From: Cladophialophora immunda
Taxonomy: Eukaryota > Ascomycota > Eurotiomycetes > Chaetothyriales > Herpotrichiellaceae
Direction: 5' to 3'
Length of the DNA stretch: 64,000 bases
Assembly (NCBI RefSeq): GCF_000835495.1
Contig: NW_015622541.1
Location: forward strand, 62,001-126,000
The notes under the pieces are model-generated. The model was not told the DNA's origin and did not search any database. It saw only the letters and a program-made list of their open reading frames with translations. Positions 32,764 to 45,696 of the stretch are shown in pieces (positions within the stretch are counted from its first letter, which is position 1; every line of letters starts with the position of its first letter). The translations under genes were made by a program, and so were the position numbers.

Positions 32764-33182
32764 GCTGGAGCGTCATTGAGGAAAGCAGCGATATCCAGGT
32801 ACCTAGGTAGTCAGTACATGCCCCTTGTTTGAGGGGCATGCGTACTCTCAATGCATCCACAGATTTGATGGGCCAAAGGATGGCAGTCGAAGAATCACAT
32901 GGTGGTGCAGGCAGAATAATTCGTCATATCTGCCCTAGTTATCGCTCCTATGGTCCGCAGTAGAGATGTCTAGTCCGGCGTATGGCGGCCAAAGCGCAGT
33001 AAACACTCCGATGCTGCGGTCCACAGCCCTGCTTCTGAGTAGCAATGGCGCATTGCAGGAACCATTAATGATGTGCCCATCTTTTAGGCCGAGAATGTGA
33101 GTCTGTTTATTTCCCTAACCCCATGAGTGTCGTCTAGACTCAACCATAATGCATAAGATTCATGGGTAGCTACTTTGATAAA
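32764..33182. other. Intergenic between F-box gene and palH
   Basis: 419 bp holding the F-box promoter and the palH 3' end. A perfect palindrome TACCTAGGTA lies at 32800-32809, close upstream of the F-box start codon. Confidence 0.5.
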
Positions 33183-35819
33183 CTAAATGGATTGTGATGC
33201 CGTCCCACCCGTGTCTCTCGCATCACCATCCTGATTTCCCTGGCTTTCTGGAGTATGCTGCTCGTCATGAGGAGCCTGACCAGCCTTGACCATGACAGAC
33301 GAGGGGTTGCCCACAGTTGCATCACGAGCAGACGATTCCATATCAATATGTCCGGATTCACCTGTATTGTCAGCCATCTGACAGTGTTCTGAAGGCACAG
33401 GGGGGCTTTGCTGCTTTTGACTGGGCTGTGAGAGTTCACTAGCCACCTCATTTGTTGCGTCTTCCGCAATTGGAGCGATGGCTGGAGGCCGGGCGTACAT
33501 TGTGGACCGTGGCAAAGCTGTATTAAATGGGTCCGCCATCCGGCTCGTCCTGCCCTCTGGCTCCGAGATGGAGAGTGAGCCTCGAGGAATGTATGTTTGC
33601 GTGGCTCGCTGGAGCTCACTGGCTCTCGCTGAGGGGCTTCGAAACGCCGCGCCGTCGGAGCGCTGAGGACCTGGAGAGAGCTGAGAGTGCGAATGTGCCT
33701 CGTCTGGACTCCAAGTTCGACCGTTCATAGGGGGTGGGATGACAACAGCCTGGCTCGAGTCAGGGGCGGTCGACTCCGCCACAGCATTTCCTGGTCTCTG
33801 TCTCGAAGCATCTGTTGTTCCCACGCGGATGGAATCGTCGTCTATTGATCGGTCACGAATATCGTCGGGGGACCATGTCCGATCATTACTTTTCGGCGCA
33901 GGAATGACCGTGACTGGCAAGGCGGCTGCGGATACATTTCCTCGACTGGTAAGCCGATCTCTTTGGGCAGAAGCAAATGCCCCTAGACGATCTCTTAGAT
34001 TGAGGGTGCGATCGATTGGTGACCGTCGCACACCATTGGCATTCTGTGCGTCAGCCACTTCTGCTGGGGGTTCAGATCGCCGTCGTTTGAAAGGATTAGG
34101 CATTGCCTGCCAAATTGTTCGACCTGGGGGCATTGACTCTGTTGGAAGTACTGTTTCCAGAGCGAGGTCCTTTTCTGCATCAGAGGGAGAAGATCCAGAG
34201 TCATCGGACACTTTGGGAACATCGACGGCGGTAGATCCTTCGGGTTGGGATCGCAATTCTGCCTGTGGGTTGGGTGATGGACTCGTCAAGTTGTGATAGC
34301 GTACGGCATAAACCGTGCTAGCAGCGCTCCCCGTGTCACTTCTGCTGGGAGGCGTCATGACTGGCTGGGGAATCACATACTGTGAATCTGGTATGGTTTG
34401 ACCGACTGTATCAGTCGCGTCTGCACCAGTGGCAATGCCGTCCGCGGGAGGCCTCTTACGTCTCTTTCGCAGCGGCAGGCGGACGCGAAGGCGTTGATAG
34501 TGGGATGCCATGCCTTCCGATATCCCCTTCCGCCCACCGCCTTCCTGATCAGGCCTCGAATCGTCGCCACGCCAACTTGCGTCCTCCGAGGGTGTCATGT
34601 TAAGCATCTCATCGCCGTCGAAGATTTCCCGTCCAAGAATGCCATCCTTCCTTTCATCTCGCTCCAGTGATTCAATCCGCTCCACCCATTCCCAAACCAC
34701 GACACTTGCAGCCGCAGCGCCGACCCATCGAATATACTCGCCCCATCCTGCCAAATCCGGCTGCGATATATCCAGGATGAAAAAGACCACAGGAATCACA
34801 ACCGAGACCAGTGACAGGAGCGCCACCAGACAGATATTCTTCATCTTCGGATGCCAAAATGCAAAGCGCCTCTTTGACAGACAATAATACACCACACAAG
34901 AAGCGTAGATCAGCGAAATTGCCAGTTCGAACAAATAATTCAGGGCCGGGATCGCGTCCGAAAAGCTCCTCGGCCTGGTCCTTGGGTTGCCGCTAACAAA
35001 TGAATCCAAAATACTGAAGATCGTGTCGAAGGATACCATGGCAAACCCGAGCCATTTGATGGTGACCTTCTCTTTGTGCCGCGGAAACAGTCGTATCAGC
35101 GTTTGAACCTGAGCCAGCCACAAGAACGTGTCAGATATGACTCGGATGATGCGAATTTCCAAACTGTCCACCACATTGTCAACCAACTGGCTTGAGTCAA
35201 TATATCCCTCGTTGTATTGTTGCTCCGCTACGTGGAAAGTGTCCGCCGTGGCTATCGTCAGAGAGATTGCCACAGTGACAGCAGCAATCTTCTGGAGAAG
35301 TGGTCTTCGTCCGACGCCGACAATGGAGGACGATCCATATGATCCTGTTATCATGCCACGACGACCCAAGAAGCGGGCTCCCCCTCCTCCTCCTGGACTT
35401 CCAACATAGAACGTTCTTGGAGTAATGAAAATGAGGATGACGAGGATATAGCTGATGACCGTCGCGGTGGCAAGGGCGAAGATCTGAGGTGATATCGAGG
35501 CATAAAAGGGGTTGGAGAAGCCTATGACTGACGAATTGCCGGTGGTGTCCGGGCTGATGATCGGCTCGGGGTTTTCGCAAGGGAGTTTGAAGGTGACTTT
35601 AGCGGAAAGAGTGGTTGTGGTATCATCATTGAAGATGAAGATTCCTGCCACTTGGGTCAGCGTCTCGTCTCACACATACTCAAGTATTCATAGTCATTGC
35701 ACACCTCCACTGGGTAGAATTAAAGGCGTACACCAAGCGTCGGACACCGTGTGGCTGGTGTGGGTAGTACTCGACTGGCCCCATAGTTGGCGAGCAGTGA
35801 TTGAAGCATCAGTGGACAT
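33183..35819 (-). CDS. palH: PalH/Rim21 alkaline pH sensor
   Basis: Seven-transmembrane plasma-membrane sensor that starts the Pal/Rim pathway activating PacC in alkaline medium. Exons are 35819-35705 and 35644-33183 over a 60-bp intron (858 residues). The splice joins CTPLILPSGG to IFIFNDD, restoring the extracellular PalH N-terminus; the long second frame alone lacks it. Membrane helices are seen between about 85 and 360, including IFALATATVISYILVILIFI and NICLVALLSLVSVVIPVVFF. A long cytosolic tail (about 400-858), Ser/Pro/Arg-rich, should recruit the arrestin PalF. The upstream ATG choice is the first in frame after a stop. Vps2, an ESCRT-III subunit on which this pathway relies, is encoded 11 kb away. 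Confidence 0.92.
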
Positions 35820-36742
35820 GCCGCGACTACCGTCGTAGTTGTATAGCGCCAGCAAACGACTCCGGTTTCCGCATTGTCAATGCACCGAGACTCGGAGGAG
35901 GTTTGCGAGGCTGCGGACGCGCCGCAGGCTGTGGTCATGCGAGCATCAGCGAAGGGACACTGCCGGGCTCAGGTTCGGTTTGAGAGAGGGAAATGACGAT
36001 GCTCAAATAAAATGAGTGGAAATGGAATCAAGTATGGACATCACTACAGGCGTATCATATGGGATGTGTGAGTGAGAACTGTTACCGGGACAAGAGATGC
36101 AGGTGGTGAAGGTTGATGGGAATCATGCGAAGATGGAGGATGGCGCAGCGGCGGGTGGCGGGGCCGTCTTTCCTCTTTTCCTCTTTCCGCTTTCCTTGGT
36201 GGTCTGGCCTCGCACTGGCAGGGGGGAGCTACGGGCAAAGTTAGATCAAACCACCCCTCGCCACACCTTCTGTACCCAGCGGGCCTAGCTCTCTACGAGG
36301 TAGGTACCCAGGCACGTGCCAGGGAGTGGAATGCACCCACGCCTACGCAGGCACATGCTCCCGCCCCAATAATACTTCCCCTGCTCGCCTGGAACGGGAA
36401 ATTCGATCGCTGTAAGCTCCAGGTCCTGGGGGAAGCAAGTCCTGACTTTTGACATATTTTCACTGTCACTGCGTTGTGTAGATTGAAGGAAGAACTATGT
36501 ACGCCAGTGCCGCCAACGCAGGGCTTCAGCTGGCACCTTATGGTTCAAGAAGGTCATCCATACCATTATCGGTGTCCATAAATGTTCGTTCCTCCAGGAT
36601 TCCCCAAGTCATTGATGCTATGGCGAAAGGAAACTGAGTTGCATGGGATCGTCCACACGGTTTTTCCACCACTGTCTCGCAGAGCTTGGTTGAATGGGCT
36701 CTTGCGTGAAAAGGGGAAGAAACCCAACACTCAGCATCCACG
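35820..36742. promoter_or_regulatory. palH upstream region
   Basis: 923 bp between the palH start and the 3' end of the Zn2Cys6 gene. It holds an E-box CACGTG at 36313-36318 overlapping a PacC-type GCCAGG at 36318-36323, about 0.5 kb upstream of palH, and a ggtaggtaccc element at about 36299. One PacC hexamer can occur by chance. Confidence 0.45.
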
Positions 36743-39700
36743 TCACAAGTTTCCGTAGCCAAACGTATTGCCACCCCACTGCATCTGGCTGTAGTTTCGG
36801 TTGGTGATTGCCTCAAGCAAGTCTCGTCCACCGAGCGTAGGCCCGATGCCACCAAATCCTTGATCCACAGTCGCTTCGTCACCTCCCCATAGGTTGTCAA
36901 GGGGCAGTGCAAGCCAATCGCCCGTAATATCAGACATCGCAGAGCCCATGTTAACATCATCGGGTAAGGGAAAGTCAATGTCATGTTCTCCACCGAAATT
37001 GGGAGGAGGTACAAATGTCTGGGAGTCCAAGTCTGCCATGGGTCTTGCTTGAATGCCGGCGAGAGGATCATTCATGTAGAACTCGAGCTTGGGTTGGATG
37101 GAGCTGCTAGCTTGGGGTAGAGGTTGCTGTTGCTGGTGGTGTTGGTGGTGGTGGTGGTGGGGCTGTTGTTGCTGCTGTTCATTTGCGCCATCATGGCCGT
37201 GAGGGTGAGGAGACTGTGGGCGGGACTGTTCACGGCTTGGACCTGCTGATCCGGTACCAGGGTGCTGCACTCGGATCATTGTCTGCTTCACGTTGCGTAC
37301 GATATTTTGCACGAGTCGAGATGTTGACGAGGCTAGGTGTACGTCGTCAACGACTTCCTTGGATAAAAGCTCCGTAATCTGATCCAGCTGTTGGAGGCAT
37401 TTTCGCACCAACCCTTCGTGGGTGCCCAAGCTGAAGCGCTGTGTAGTGTGAGGTTAGTTGCTTCTGGCGCTAGGGACAGCGGCGTGGGGCTTCTCACCTT
37501 CAGAGTAAACATCATGCCCGATAGGCTTCGAAGGTACGTGCGGACCGGCGCGTTTCTCAAGAAGCCTTTGGCCGCGATGCCGTCAATAACGAGGCTAAGG
37601 ATATTGAGGGCGGCTTCGGTGACTTCATCGATGTAGGGCTTGTTCTCTTCCGAAATCCTGAGTAGGGTAGCCTTGCGCATGGTTGCCCCGCCCTCTACCC
37701 AAGACTCCACAACCTTCTGGAGGCCGAGCGAATTGATATAGAGGCGAGCATATTCGTATTCCATGAGCAAGATGCATTGCATGACTGGGTGGATGTGTGA
37801 ATTCACTTTCTCAAACTCGGTTTTCCAGTGCTGGAGTAGAGGGGCAATATTAGCAATCGCTTCCTTGTACTTTCCAGTTGTTGTAAGCTCTCTCGTGTAT
37901 TGGTGCGACGAGAAGATTTGCCGGTTTGCCTGGTTCATGATCTTGGCCACGTGCACCCAACACCCTTGCATAATATCAATCGGATGGTCTTGTTTGGGGC
38001 TGATTTTGTCCCAGATCACGTCAGTCTCCCACTCGTCGACACTGAGAGAAGACTGAACGCCCATTCTGCCGCTGGTCTGCGCGACATAGACAAGCACTAG
38101 ACGTCGGATGCGTCTCTTCCGCGCACAATCGGACTCAGGTCCATGCTGGTGACGGCAGTAGAAGTGGTTCGTGTCGAAGACACCAAGTTCAAACGCAAGA
38201 CTTTGAGCAAGTCCAAGAAGCATCCACGACATCCTGTCTGACCTCCACGCAGGTTCAAGCCAGCTTGCATAGGGGAGATTGTCATAGTCCCTCGTGTCTC
38301 TCCGCTCATCGTTTTGTGCGGCCGCCTGGGTATTCACTTCGCTTGTTACGATGAGGCTGTGATCAAGAAGACCATTTTCTTCGTCTCCAGGTGGGAAGTG
38401 CAACGCGCGTGGTTGCCAGTCGGTGAGCAACAGGAGAGCTTCGATGGTGCCCAAGGTGCGAAGGCTGCCCTGCCATGTGATTTGTCCTGTGTTAGACTCA
38501 TGGATTTTCGCATTATTCCCACCTCCACAGAACCCTCCCCCAAACTGTTCCTGACCCCAAAGAAGCCGCTCCACCTGGCGACGAAGGTGAGTCCAGAGCT
38601 TGTCGTGAATCTGATATGATCGAGACATTGCGGCGTGACCAGAGAGACGCATATGGCGCGAAGCAATGGCGAGGATGGCCAGCGCTAAAATGGGCTCATC
38701 AGCGAGCAGGACGTGATGCTTTATGGGCGATCTGAAGTCTGGAAACACGACTGGAGTCATGGGAGCCAGCTTGTCGTAGAAATATTCAACATACTGCATA
38801 GCTTCCCAAGCGGTGAACCAACCGTTGCGAACGAATCGCATTTGTGACCAGGTCTTCAGACCCGCTTCCTGTTCCGCTTGCTCCGTTGGGGACAGGCCTA
38901 CACCCGGAGGCTCCTCAGGGCCGCCATGACCAAGACTCGAAATCGTCTTCTTCCGAACGCGATCGGAGACTGGGCTGTCTTTGTCGCCAGGAGCAACATC
39001 TTCAAAGACGTTTGCAGCATCAACCAGGAGCATGATACTATCTTGAGTACTTGACACTGGAGCGCCCAAAGTTGCAGCCGCTACCTGACTGTGCAGCTGG
39101 ACATCAGATGCAGGCTTGTTCCCTGCAGATGCGGGATACATGGAAGGAATCTGAGAGCGACGTGGATCGTTGCGAGGTTGAGAGGTGACTGATGCTCCGA
39201 CGTTCTGAGACATTTGAGGTGACCAAGAGTGACGGCCAAAGCCGTTGGTTGTTGGCGCGGCAGGAGCTGACTGTCGGGAGCCCGGTGGAAGGCCATAGGA
39301 GGACAGTCCATCGTTTATAGTCGGCGCTTCACCATTGTCATATGTTTCGGAAACCTCTCTCGCTGTGCCGTCCGACCTCTTTTGCTTCTTTCTGGTGGGC
39401 GCAAATTCACACTGCAGACGCTCGCGGAGGCATCGCTTGCAAGGGGGATCCGTGGGCGCATCAACACCTGGAACATGACATGGTCAGTGGCAATACGAGC
39501 AACTCTCGTCTGTGTAACGTACTGCCTAGGTCACACTTGACCTTGCGCTCGCGACATCGCTGGCAGGCTTGATAGCCCCGTCGGTGAGGCTTGCCTTCGC
39601 GGGGTTGCGCAGCATGAAGATCCCCAGGTTCTGGAGAAGAGCTGTTCTTGAAGGTGTTTGGATGGATCACGCTGGTCGTGGGCAATTGAGGATGAGCATT

Positions 39701-40096
39701 GTAGGCCATAGCAGGCAAGGCACTACTATAATGTGGAGCAGCAGGTTGGAATGCTGATAGAGTCGCGACACCGACACCGAGATAGCCGTCCGGAGGAGCG
39801 AGGCCAAGCGGAGGTTGAGGCTGCACTTGGGCAGAGCCGAGGCCGTGCCCCACCATGACTGCTGCGCCACCAATCGGGGACGCCACACTGACACCCACTC
39901 CGGTCTCGAAACAGGACATGCCCAGCATAGCCGACGGCAAGGCTGCGGGTGGTGTAGAGACATCGTTTGGCATCAGCATGTCCATATCATCAAAAGCGCC
40001 AACATCGACACTCTCCATCAACTCGTCATACCAGAATTGTTGAGTGTTTTGGACATCTGGTAATCCGGTCACCCCGGAGTGGAACTGGTAATCCAT
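36743..40096 (-). CDS. Zn2Cys6 transcription factor with fungal-specific TF domain
   Basis: Nuclear DNA-binding regulator. Exons are 40096-39523, 39467-37498 and 37438-36743 (1079 residues); both introns (55 and 59 bp) keep frame and have branch motifs. Unusually, about 170 low-complexity residues precede the zinc cluster. The cluster is CQRCRERKVKC, then CKRC and C after six residues, with 12 residues between the third and fourth cysteines; intron 1 cuts it. A middle-homology region (about 330-750) includes LAILAIASRHMRLSG and SWMLLGLAQSLAFELG. The C-terminal exon has a Gln/His tract (about residues 930-960) and acidic stretches, a possible activation domain. Target genes are unknown; the neighbours give no pathway clue. 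Confidence 0.88.
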
Positions 40097-40398
40097 GACG
40101 CCCCTGAGATCGGTTGAGAAAGAATCATGGGTACGGTCAGACAGGTTGTGCCAGTAGAAGCGCGACGTGCCTTTTGTTACCCCGGGATTTGTGTTGAAAT
40201 TCACTACAGAACACGTACACAAGCTACGCGTGATCGAACCCTTGTCACTTATTCACGTACCATCATGTTCCGCTTTGATCGGTAAAGACGACCACAGAGC
40301 ATGTGAGAAGCAGATCTCTTGCTAGAGAGATTTAAAGACTGGCCATGACATCAAGCTGCTATGCTGCTATTCATGCCAGAGCATTGGTCTGACTTTTG
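40097..40398. other. Promoter of the Zn2Cys6 gene and 3' end of VPS38-like gene
   Basis: 302 bp between tandem minus-strand genes. The frame above ATG 40096 stays open to 40222 but lacks likeness to the family. No element identified. Confidence 0.4.
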
Positions 40399-42354
40399 TC
40401 ACCTGTTCCTTGTCCCCGGTAAGCCTTGTCGGTACGGCAGACCCACTGCCGGGGATGTTGTTACAAAGGGATCAGTCTCCTTTTCTCTGCTGCCAACAAT
40501 AGTCTTCTTATCGTCGGGTTCCTGTTTCAGCGGCGTCGGCAGACTCCGGACACTATCTTCGCTCGCTCGTCGTAATATGTCCGGTGTCATGCGGCCTCCC
40601 ATCAATCCTCTAACACCACCAGCTTTCCGCGAGGGCATCTCACCTGTACCTGCTGTCAAGACATAAAGCAGGTACTTGAGATTTGGAAGCGTGTGCCGAA
40701 TATCAAGAACCCTCAGACCTTGTCGATTCATTAGAAACTCGATATCCTTATTCAATAAAAAGACCCCGTATTCAAACTTGTAAGGGACGGTTGTTGGATG
40801 CAGTGGGTATCTTCGTTGGCCGAGCCCGATAGATATCGGATCGGTGATGTAGGACGCTGACCCATACGGCTCAAGTGGATACGGCAAAGGAACTGACAGG
40901 TAGAGCGCCAACTGATGTACCATCTGGGCGGTAAACCCAAGAGCTGCAGCAATCTCGTCTCGGTTTGTGTCGTTGTAGACGGAATTGGGGAGGTGGAGGC
41001 CGCGGATTGTGAACTGAAGAGTCCGATTCTTGAGTGGTTCAATTGGGAAGATAGCAAGAAGCGACTCGCATATTCGCCTAACCTGGCCGCTCGACTCTGC
41101 TCCAATCTGTTTAAGCTGCGCTTCGAGCTCCCTGGATTCCTTTGCTCTTTCTTGTACCAACCTCCTGAATTCGACTTCGGCTTCGCGCCCCAACGTAAGC
41201 GCGTGTCTTTGCTGTGCCAGAGATTCTTGTAACTCTTCCCGCCGTTTCTTCAACTGTCTGAGTTGCTTTTGCTCTGCTGCCAAGGCCGCCTTTACCTGGG
41301 GGTTCTCGTCATCAATCTTAGGTTCTGCCTCCTCCTCAAGCGTGAGAACGCGCGCCTTCGCAAGGACATTGTTGATATCCTTCTCAAGTTGTGAGCGCAC
41401 CTTGATGGCGTCTTGAATACACTCATCCAAGTTCGCAAGCTGCATCAGGGCGTCAAAAGTAGAGCCCGGTTTGCTAGTGCCGGCTCTATGATCAACTGAA
41501 TGCTCGACAGTAGGATGGGGCTCTGCAGGCAAGTCTGTGAAGCTGGTGTAAATTCCATCAGATAGGTGTAGCAAGATGCAGTTTTGAGGCAAAGGGTGGT
41601 GGAAATTCTCCAGGCTCCGTCCAATGAATTGCAATGATCGCAGGTTCAAGTCCAGTTCAACAAGCAGAGAGTAGTCTTGAGTCTTGGAAGGTCGGGCCCA
41701 AACTCGAATGGTACATTCATCGGATCTTGATATTCCTGGTCCGCTGTTGTCCAAATCGAAGAATGCAAAACTCGGATTCATGGATTTTTCTATGACCTCG
41801 CTGATGTATACAGGTTCGGAAATGCCTGCACAATGCACTGATACCCATGTATCGGCAAGGCGCTTGACGACCATGTCTTCCAGCGTTGACTGACGCACGC
41901 GGGGACTGGTCGTAGCCCAATGTAGAGTGCTTCTTCGGCGAAGTCTCGCCCCGCCGGGCCTGGCTTGTCCTTTCTCATTTCTCTCGAAGGAAGTGGCAGC
42001 TCTTTGGGGACTACCGAGAATTGCAGCCTCGTCGGCCACAGTAGGGAGGTTTGTGAATGAACGCGAGTGGGTGAGATGCGGCGGATTCGACTCTTCGTGC
42101 AACGCGCGCTTGGCTGGGCTAATAAGGTTGTAGGGGGCGTCGTCGTCGGTGGTAGTCTTGCCCTGTCGCTTGGGACTGCTCGAGGTTACGTGAAGATTTC
42201 GCAAGGATATTCCATGTAGATGACGCAGGCGGCGATTCTATGCGCAACGTGAGCAGGGTGAAAGAGGCAGGGAAATCCCACTGACCCATGGATACAGGAA
42301 TGGCCGCCCTTGGACTCTGGAATGGACGCCCGAATCATCTCCACGATCAGCCAT
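40399..42354 (-). CDS. VPS38: UVRAG/Vps38-like subunit of the PI3-kinase complex II
   Basis: Probable regulatory subunit of the Vps34 phosphatidylinositol 3-kinase complex that acts in endosomal sorting. Exons are 42354-42286 and 42237-40399 over a 48-bp intron (635 residues). The splice joins GRPFLYPW to NRRLRHLHGISLRN, the conserved UVRAG start. A C2-like region (about 125-240; FAFFDLDNSG, IRVWARP) is followed by a coiled coil (about 285-410) rich in Glu/Gln/Lys/Arg. The C-terminal BARA-like part has YLSVPLPYPLEPYGS and LLNKDIEFLMNRQGL, as in fungal UVRAG proteins of the Atg14/UVRAG superfamily. Atg14 is the alternative, but length and the N-terminal C2 favour UVRAG. Confidence 0.82.
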
Positions 42355-43760
42355 TGCTTCCAGTGCTGGCGCGACGCATTGCTGATAAAGCGTTGTAGGA
42401 GCTTCGGGTCGTGAAAAGCCGTGCAGGTCTACATTGAGCAGGATTGACCAGGGACGCTACCCGTCTGTGCTGGGGTTTGGATGCACTTATGCATTTCTGT
42501 CCGCAGAATTGGGCATCACCTGCATTCTGCGGGTTTGAAGTCAGCCTGCCACCAATGATCGACCCTGATTCGAAGGGCCGGGCGGAGTATCAATCATCCG
42601 AAGCATTTCCTTGGCTGACGTCGTGCGAGGCTGGCCCCTGAGTTTGCGATGCGAGTATCAAACGACAACCTCAAACCCGAGCATGAACTGGCTGCAGGCA
42701 TTCTTACCACATCGACAGAAAAGAGATTTTGACGAGGTAGCTGCTTCCGATACAAACCCCCAGACCTCCCATAGTTGCGAATTCCCAGATGAGACCTGCA
42801 CATTCCGGTTTCACCTCGTGTCACGGAAAGGCAATGAGCTCCCCTGACGGGCATCGCCATGGACAACTCCTGGTATTCTGGCCTGCAAGCCCATTTGACC
42901 GTACAGATGACATTGGAGACAATGTGCTCTCTATACAAATCTGTTACTGAGGCCCTGGGGCCTTCCACACCGTCGCCCACACCACCCAGCATGTTGTTAC
43001 ACACCCCCACCCAACTGTCTATCTACCAGTCCGCAATCTCCTCCCTTGCATATGTGTCACGTCCTCGACTTGTCGTGGCCATTTTGGGAATGGTACGTGA
43101 GCTTTAAACCAAGCACTCAAGTAGCACCAGACAGCAAGCCACCGTCCACACCCAAACGGCTGGAATCCTCCCTTTCCCCTTGGTCCGAACCCCCTTTTGT
43201 AACTCATCTGTATGAGCACGGTCTGATACCCAATGATAAATACCACGTCTACACCTCTTCGGCACCGTTTCTGTCATCGACGCAGAACCTGTTCTCCTCC
43301 AGAGCTGCAGTGTGGTTTCCTGGACGACATGTTCTTCGACTCCGTTCATGTTCTCGGTGCATTCCGTTCTATTCGGGCGGTCCAGACGGACAGGCCCGGG
43401 AGCCTTTGCATACGCAACTTCAACAGTTGCTATGACAGCAGTCCATATCAGCTGTCTAATTTCTTTCGGCTCACCCACCGGATGAGGGGCGTCGAATACA
43501 TTGTCGAACAAGGCCCTGGCATCACAATGCGCCAGGTTTTACTCGTGTTGGAAGAGAAGAGTGAGAACACATAAATCCCTCGGACACCGCAATGATTTCT
43601 CGCGGCCCTCCCACAACTCGCTTTTCTTTCCTTTGCGTTCTCTCCCTCTGTCTTCATATTCGCTGCCCTTGCACGGTTGTCAGTATTTGACTTCTTCTTG
43701 AGCTTGAACCGGCGAAGAACATCCCTAACAAAGACATATCACAACCCACAGATCCTCAAA
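42355..43760. promoter_or_regulatory. Long divergent intergenic region, VPS38-like and CAP genes
   Basis: 1406 bp. Several frames of 60-140 codons on both strands overlap each other and have no domain likeness. Likely promoter space of a secreted-protein gene and the PI3K-complex gene. No element can be named with confidence. Confidence 0.45.
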
Positions 43761-45696
43761 ATGAAGTTCCCAACAACGATGCTTATTGTGCTGGCTGCCA
43801 GCGGCCGGGCCCTAGGCTCCTGGGTGGACTGGCTCAGAGACGTTACTGTGACGGAAACAGCTACAAGGATAGTTCAATCATGCCCTTGCAATGGGGAAGT
43901 GAAAGTCACGCCCGTTGTTCGAGGGCAAGAGCTCCAGAACTTCCCAAAGCCAGGGTCACAATTTGGGCCGGTTGGTCCCCATTTCCCTGCTGCAGCTGGA
44001 AGGATTGTTACCAAGGCCGGTCCTATAGTAGCAGTCTACAGCACCGCGGGAACAATAACGACCAAGACCGGCATTGTCATTGAATTGGAGCCCAGTCGTG
44101 GTGGCCATGGTCCGGGATTGACGACGACGATCTGGACAGGTCCTCAGCCCACTGATGATCTGGCTTGGATAGACTGGAACCCCGGGCGTGGAAATGACGC
44201 CGGTACATTGACACGAACTCAAACGAAGTTTACGACCATTTATGGCCCTGCCCCGACAAATGCAGAGCATGAACCATGGGCCGATTGGCTCGAGCCTCCT
44301 CACACTAAGGAGTCTTCTACATCTAGCAGGACGTCGACTTCTTCAAAATTATCCAGTTCATCATCCGGCGTTGGTCCTATTGGTAGTTCCACAAGATCGA
44401 GTGCAACTACTTATGGCTATCCGACCAATCCTCAATGGTCATCTAGCACTTCTGGCGTCTCAACTTCTTCCTCATCCCGTACCTCCGGCACGTCAACGAG
44501 TCCTTCTGGGAGCAGCACCGGATCCTTGACGACATCAAGCTCATCACTCACCTCAGCCTCCTCTAGCACGTCGACCAGCTCAACTGGCGGAGGAAGTAGC
44601 AGCTTGACTTCCACCAGCTTCAGTACCACAACAACGTTCAGCTCAAGTAGCAATAGTGGTGGTCCTATTGGGGGAAGCACCACGACCTCTTTAAGTGCTA
44701 GCAGTAGCTCTTTCACGTCCACCTCCACACCCAGTGTTTCGACAACTTCCAGTTCGACTCTCGACACGTCGTCATCGGACAGCACTTCTAGCAGTCGCAC
44801 TGACAGTTCAACCAGCAGCTCAAGTGTGTCCGCCAGCAGCAGTTCCACAAGCAGCTCTTCCTCAGTCACATCAGATACCTCTTCTACCTCTAGCACGACA
44901 TTTTCGACAACTACCTCGATAGTCTCCTCAGCAACCACATTGTCCCCTTCCAGCACTACTTTGCTGTCCACCTCATCTACATCTACCTCCACGACCACAA
45001 CTGTTGCACAAGGGGCAGTCGTGACGGATGATGTTCGCTCTTTATCCTATAACGATGCCATACTTCAAGCCCACAACATTCACCGTCGAAATCACTCTGC
45101 ATCCGATTTGACTTGGTCCGACAACTTGGCGACTATTGCTGCCCAGATTGCCGCCAGCTGCGTATATGGCCACAACACGTAAGTAATTGTATTGCCGTCC
45201 TTTTGCATTGCGCCGTTGACTAGCCCTATGCTAAACCATTCTACTCTTTACAGCACAGCTGGTGGCGGCAGCTATGGTCAGAACATCGGAGCCGGATACA
45301 CACCTGCACAGGTACCGGCCATGATCGGTAATGACATGTACAACAAGGAGATGCCACACTACCCACTCCCTTACGGTGTGGACAATCCGGATACAAGCAA
45401 CTTCGACTCATGGGGCCACTTCTCGCAGATTGTGTGGAAAGAGACTCAACAAGTAGGCTGCGCGACGCAGTTTTGCCCCAACGGAGTGGTGGGTGCCGAG
45501 TTTACACAATATTTCACGGTTTGCAACTATTATCCTCCTGGTACGTGCACCACTACAAGGCCCCCTTTCGTTATCGCTAAGTCGTTCTGTCGAGTTGTAC
45601 AAGTTGCTGATTAGAGAACTAGGAAATGTCCAGGGAGCTTACAGCAACGTGGGCGCGCCGCTAGGTCAACCTGTCACAGTGGAGCTGACCAATTGA
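43761..45696 (+). CDS. Secreted CAP/PR-1 (SCP) domain protein with Ser/Thr-rich stalk
   Basis: Extracellular or wall-attached CAP-superfamily protein; fungal members bind sterols or fatty acids, and exact roles vary. Exons are 43761-45178, 45254-45540 and 45623-45696 (592 residues). A signal peptide (1-20) is followed by a region (21-185) with three W-x-D-W motifs (SWVDW, AWIDW, PWADW). About 250 residues made mostly of Ser and Thr come next, probably O-mannosylated. The CAP domain (about 440-592) shows ILQAHNIHRRNH, YGHNT, SWGHFSQIVWKET and FTVCNYYPPGN. Both introns fall in the CAP domain and restore its motifs. The frame opens with TTG; ATG 43761 sits right before the signal peptide. Confidence 0.92.

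Noticed and set aside
42355..43760. Several 75-138-codon frames between VPS38-like and CAP genes
   Set aside because: Mutually overlapping on both strands without family likeness; best read as promoter DNA.
44432..44998. 188-codon minus frame, very acidic (Val/Glu/Asp/Leu)
   Set aside because: It is the mirror of the Ser/Thr codons of the CAP-protein stalk; repetitive antisense frames stay open by composition.
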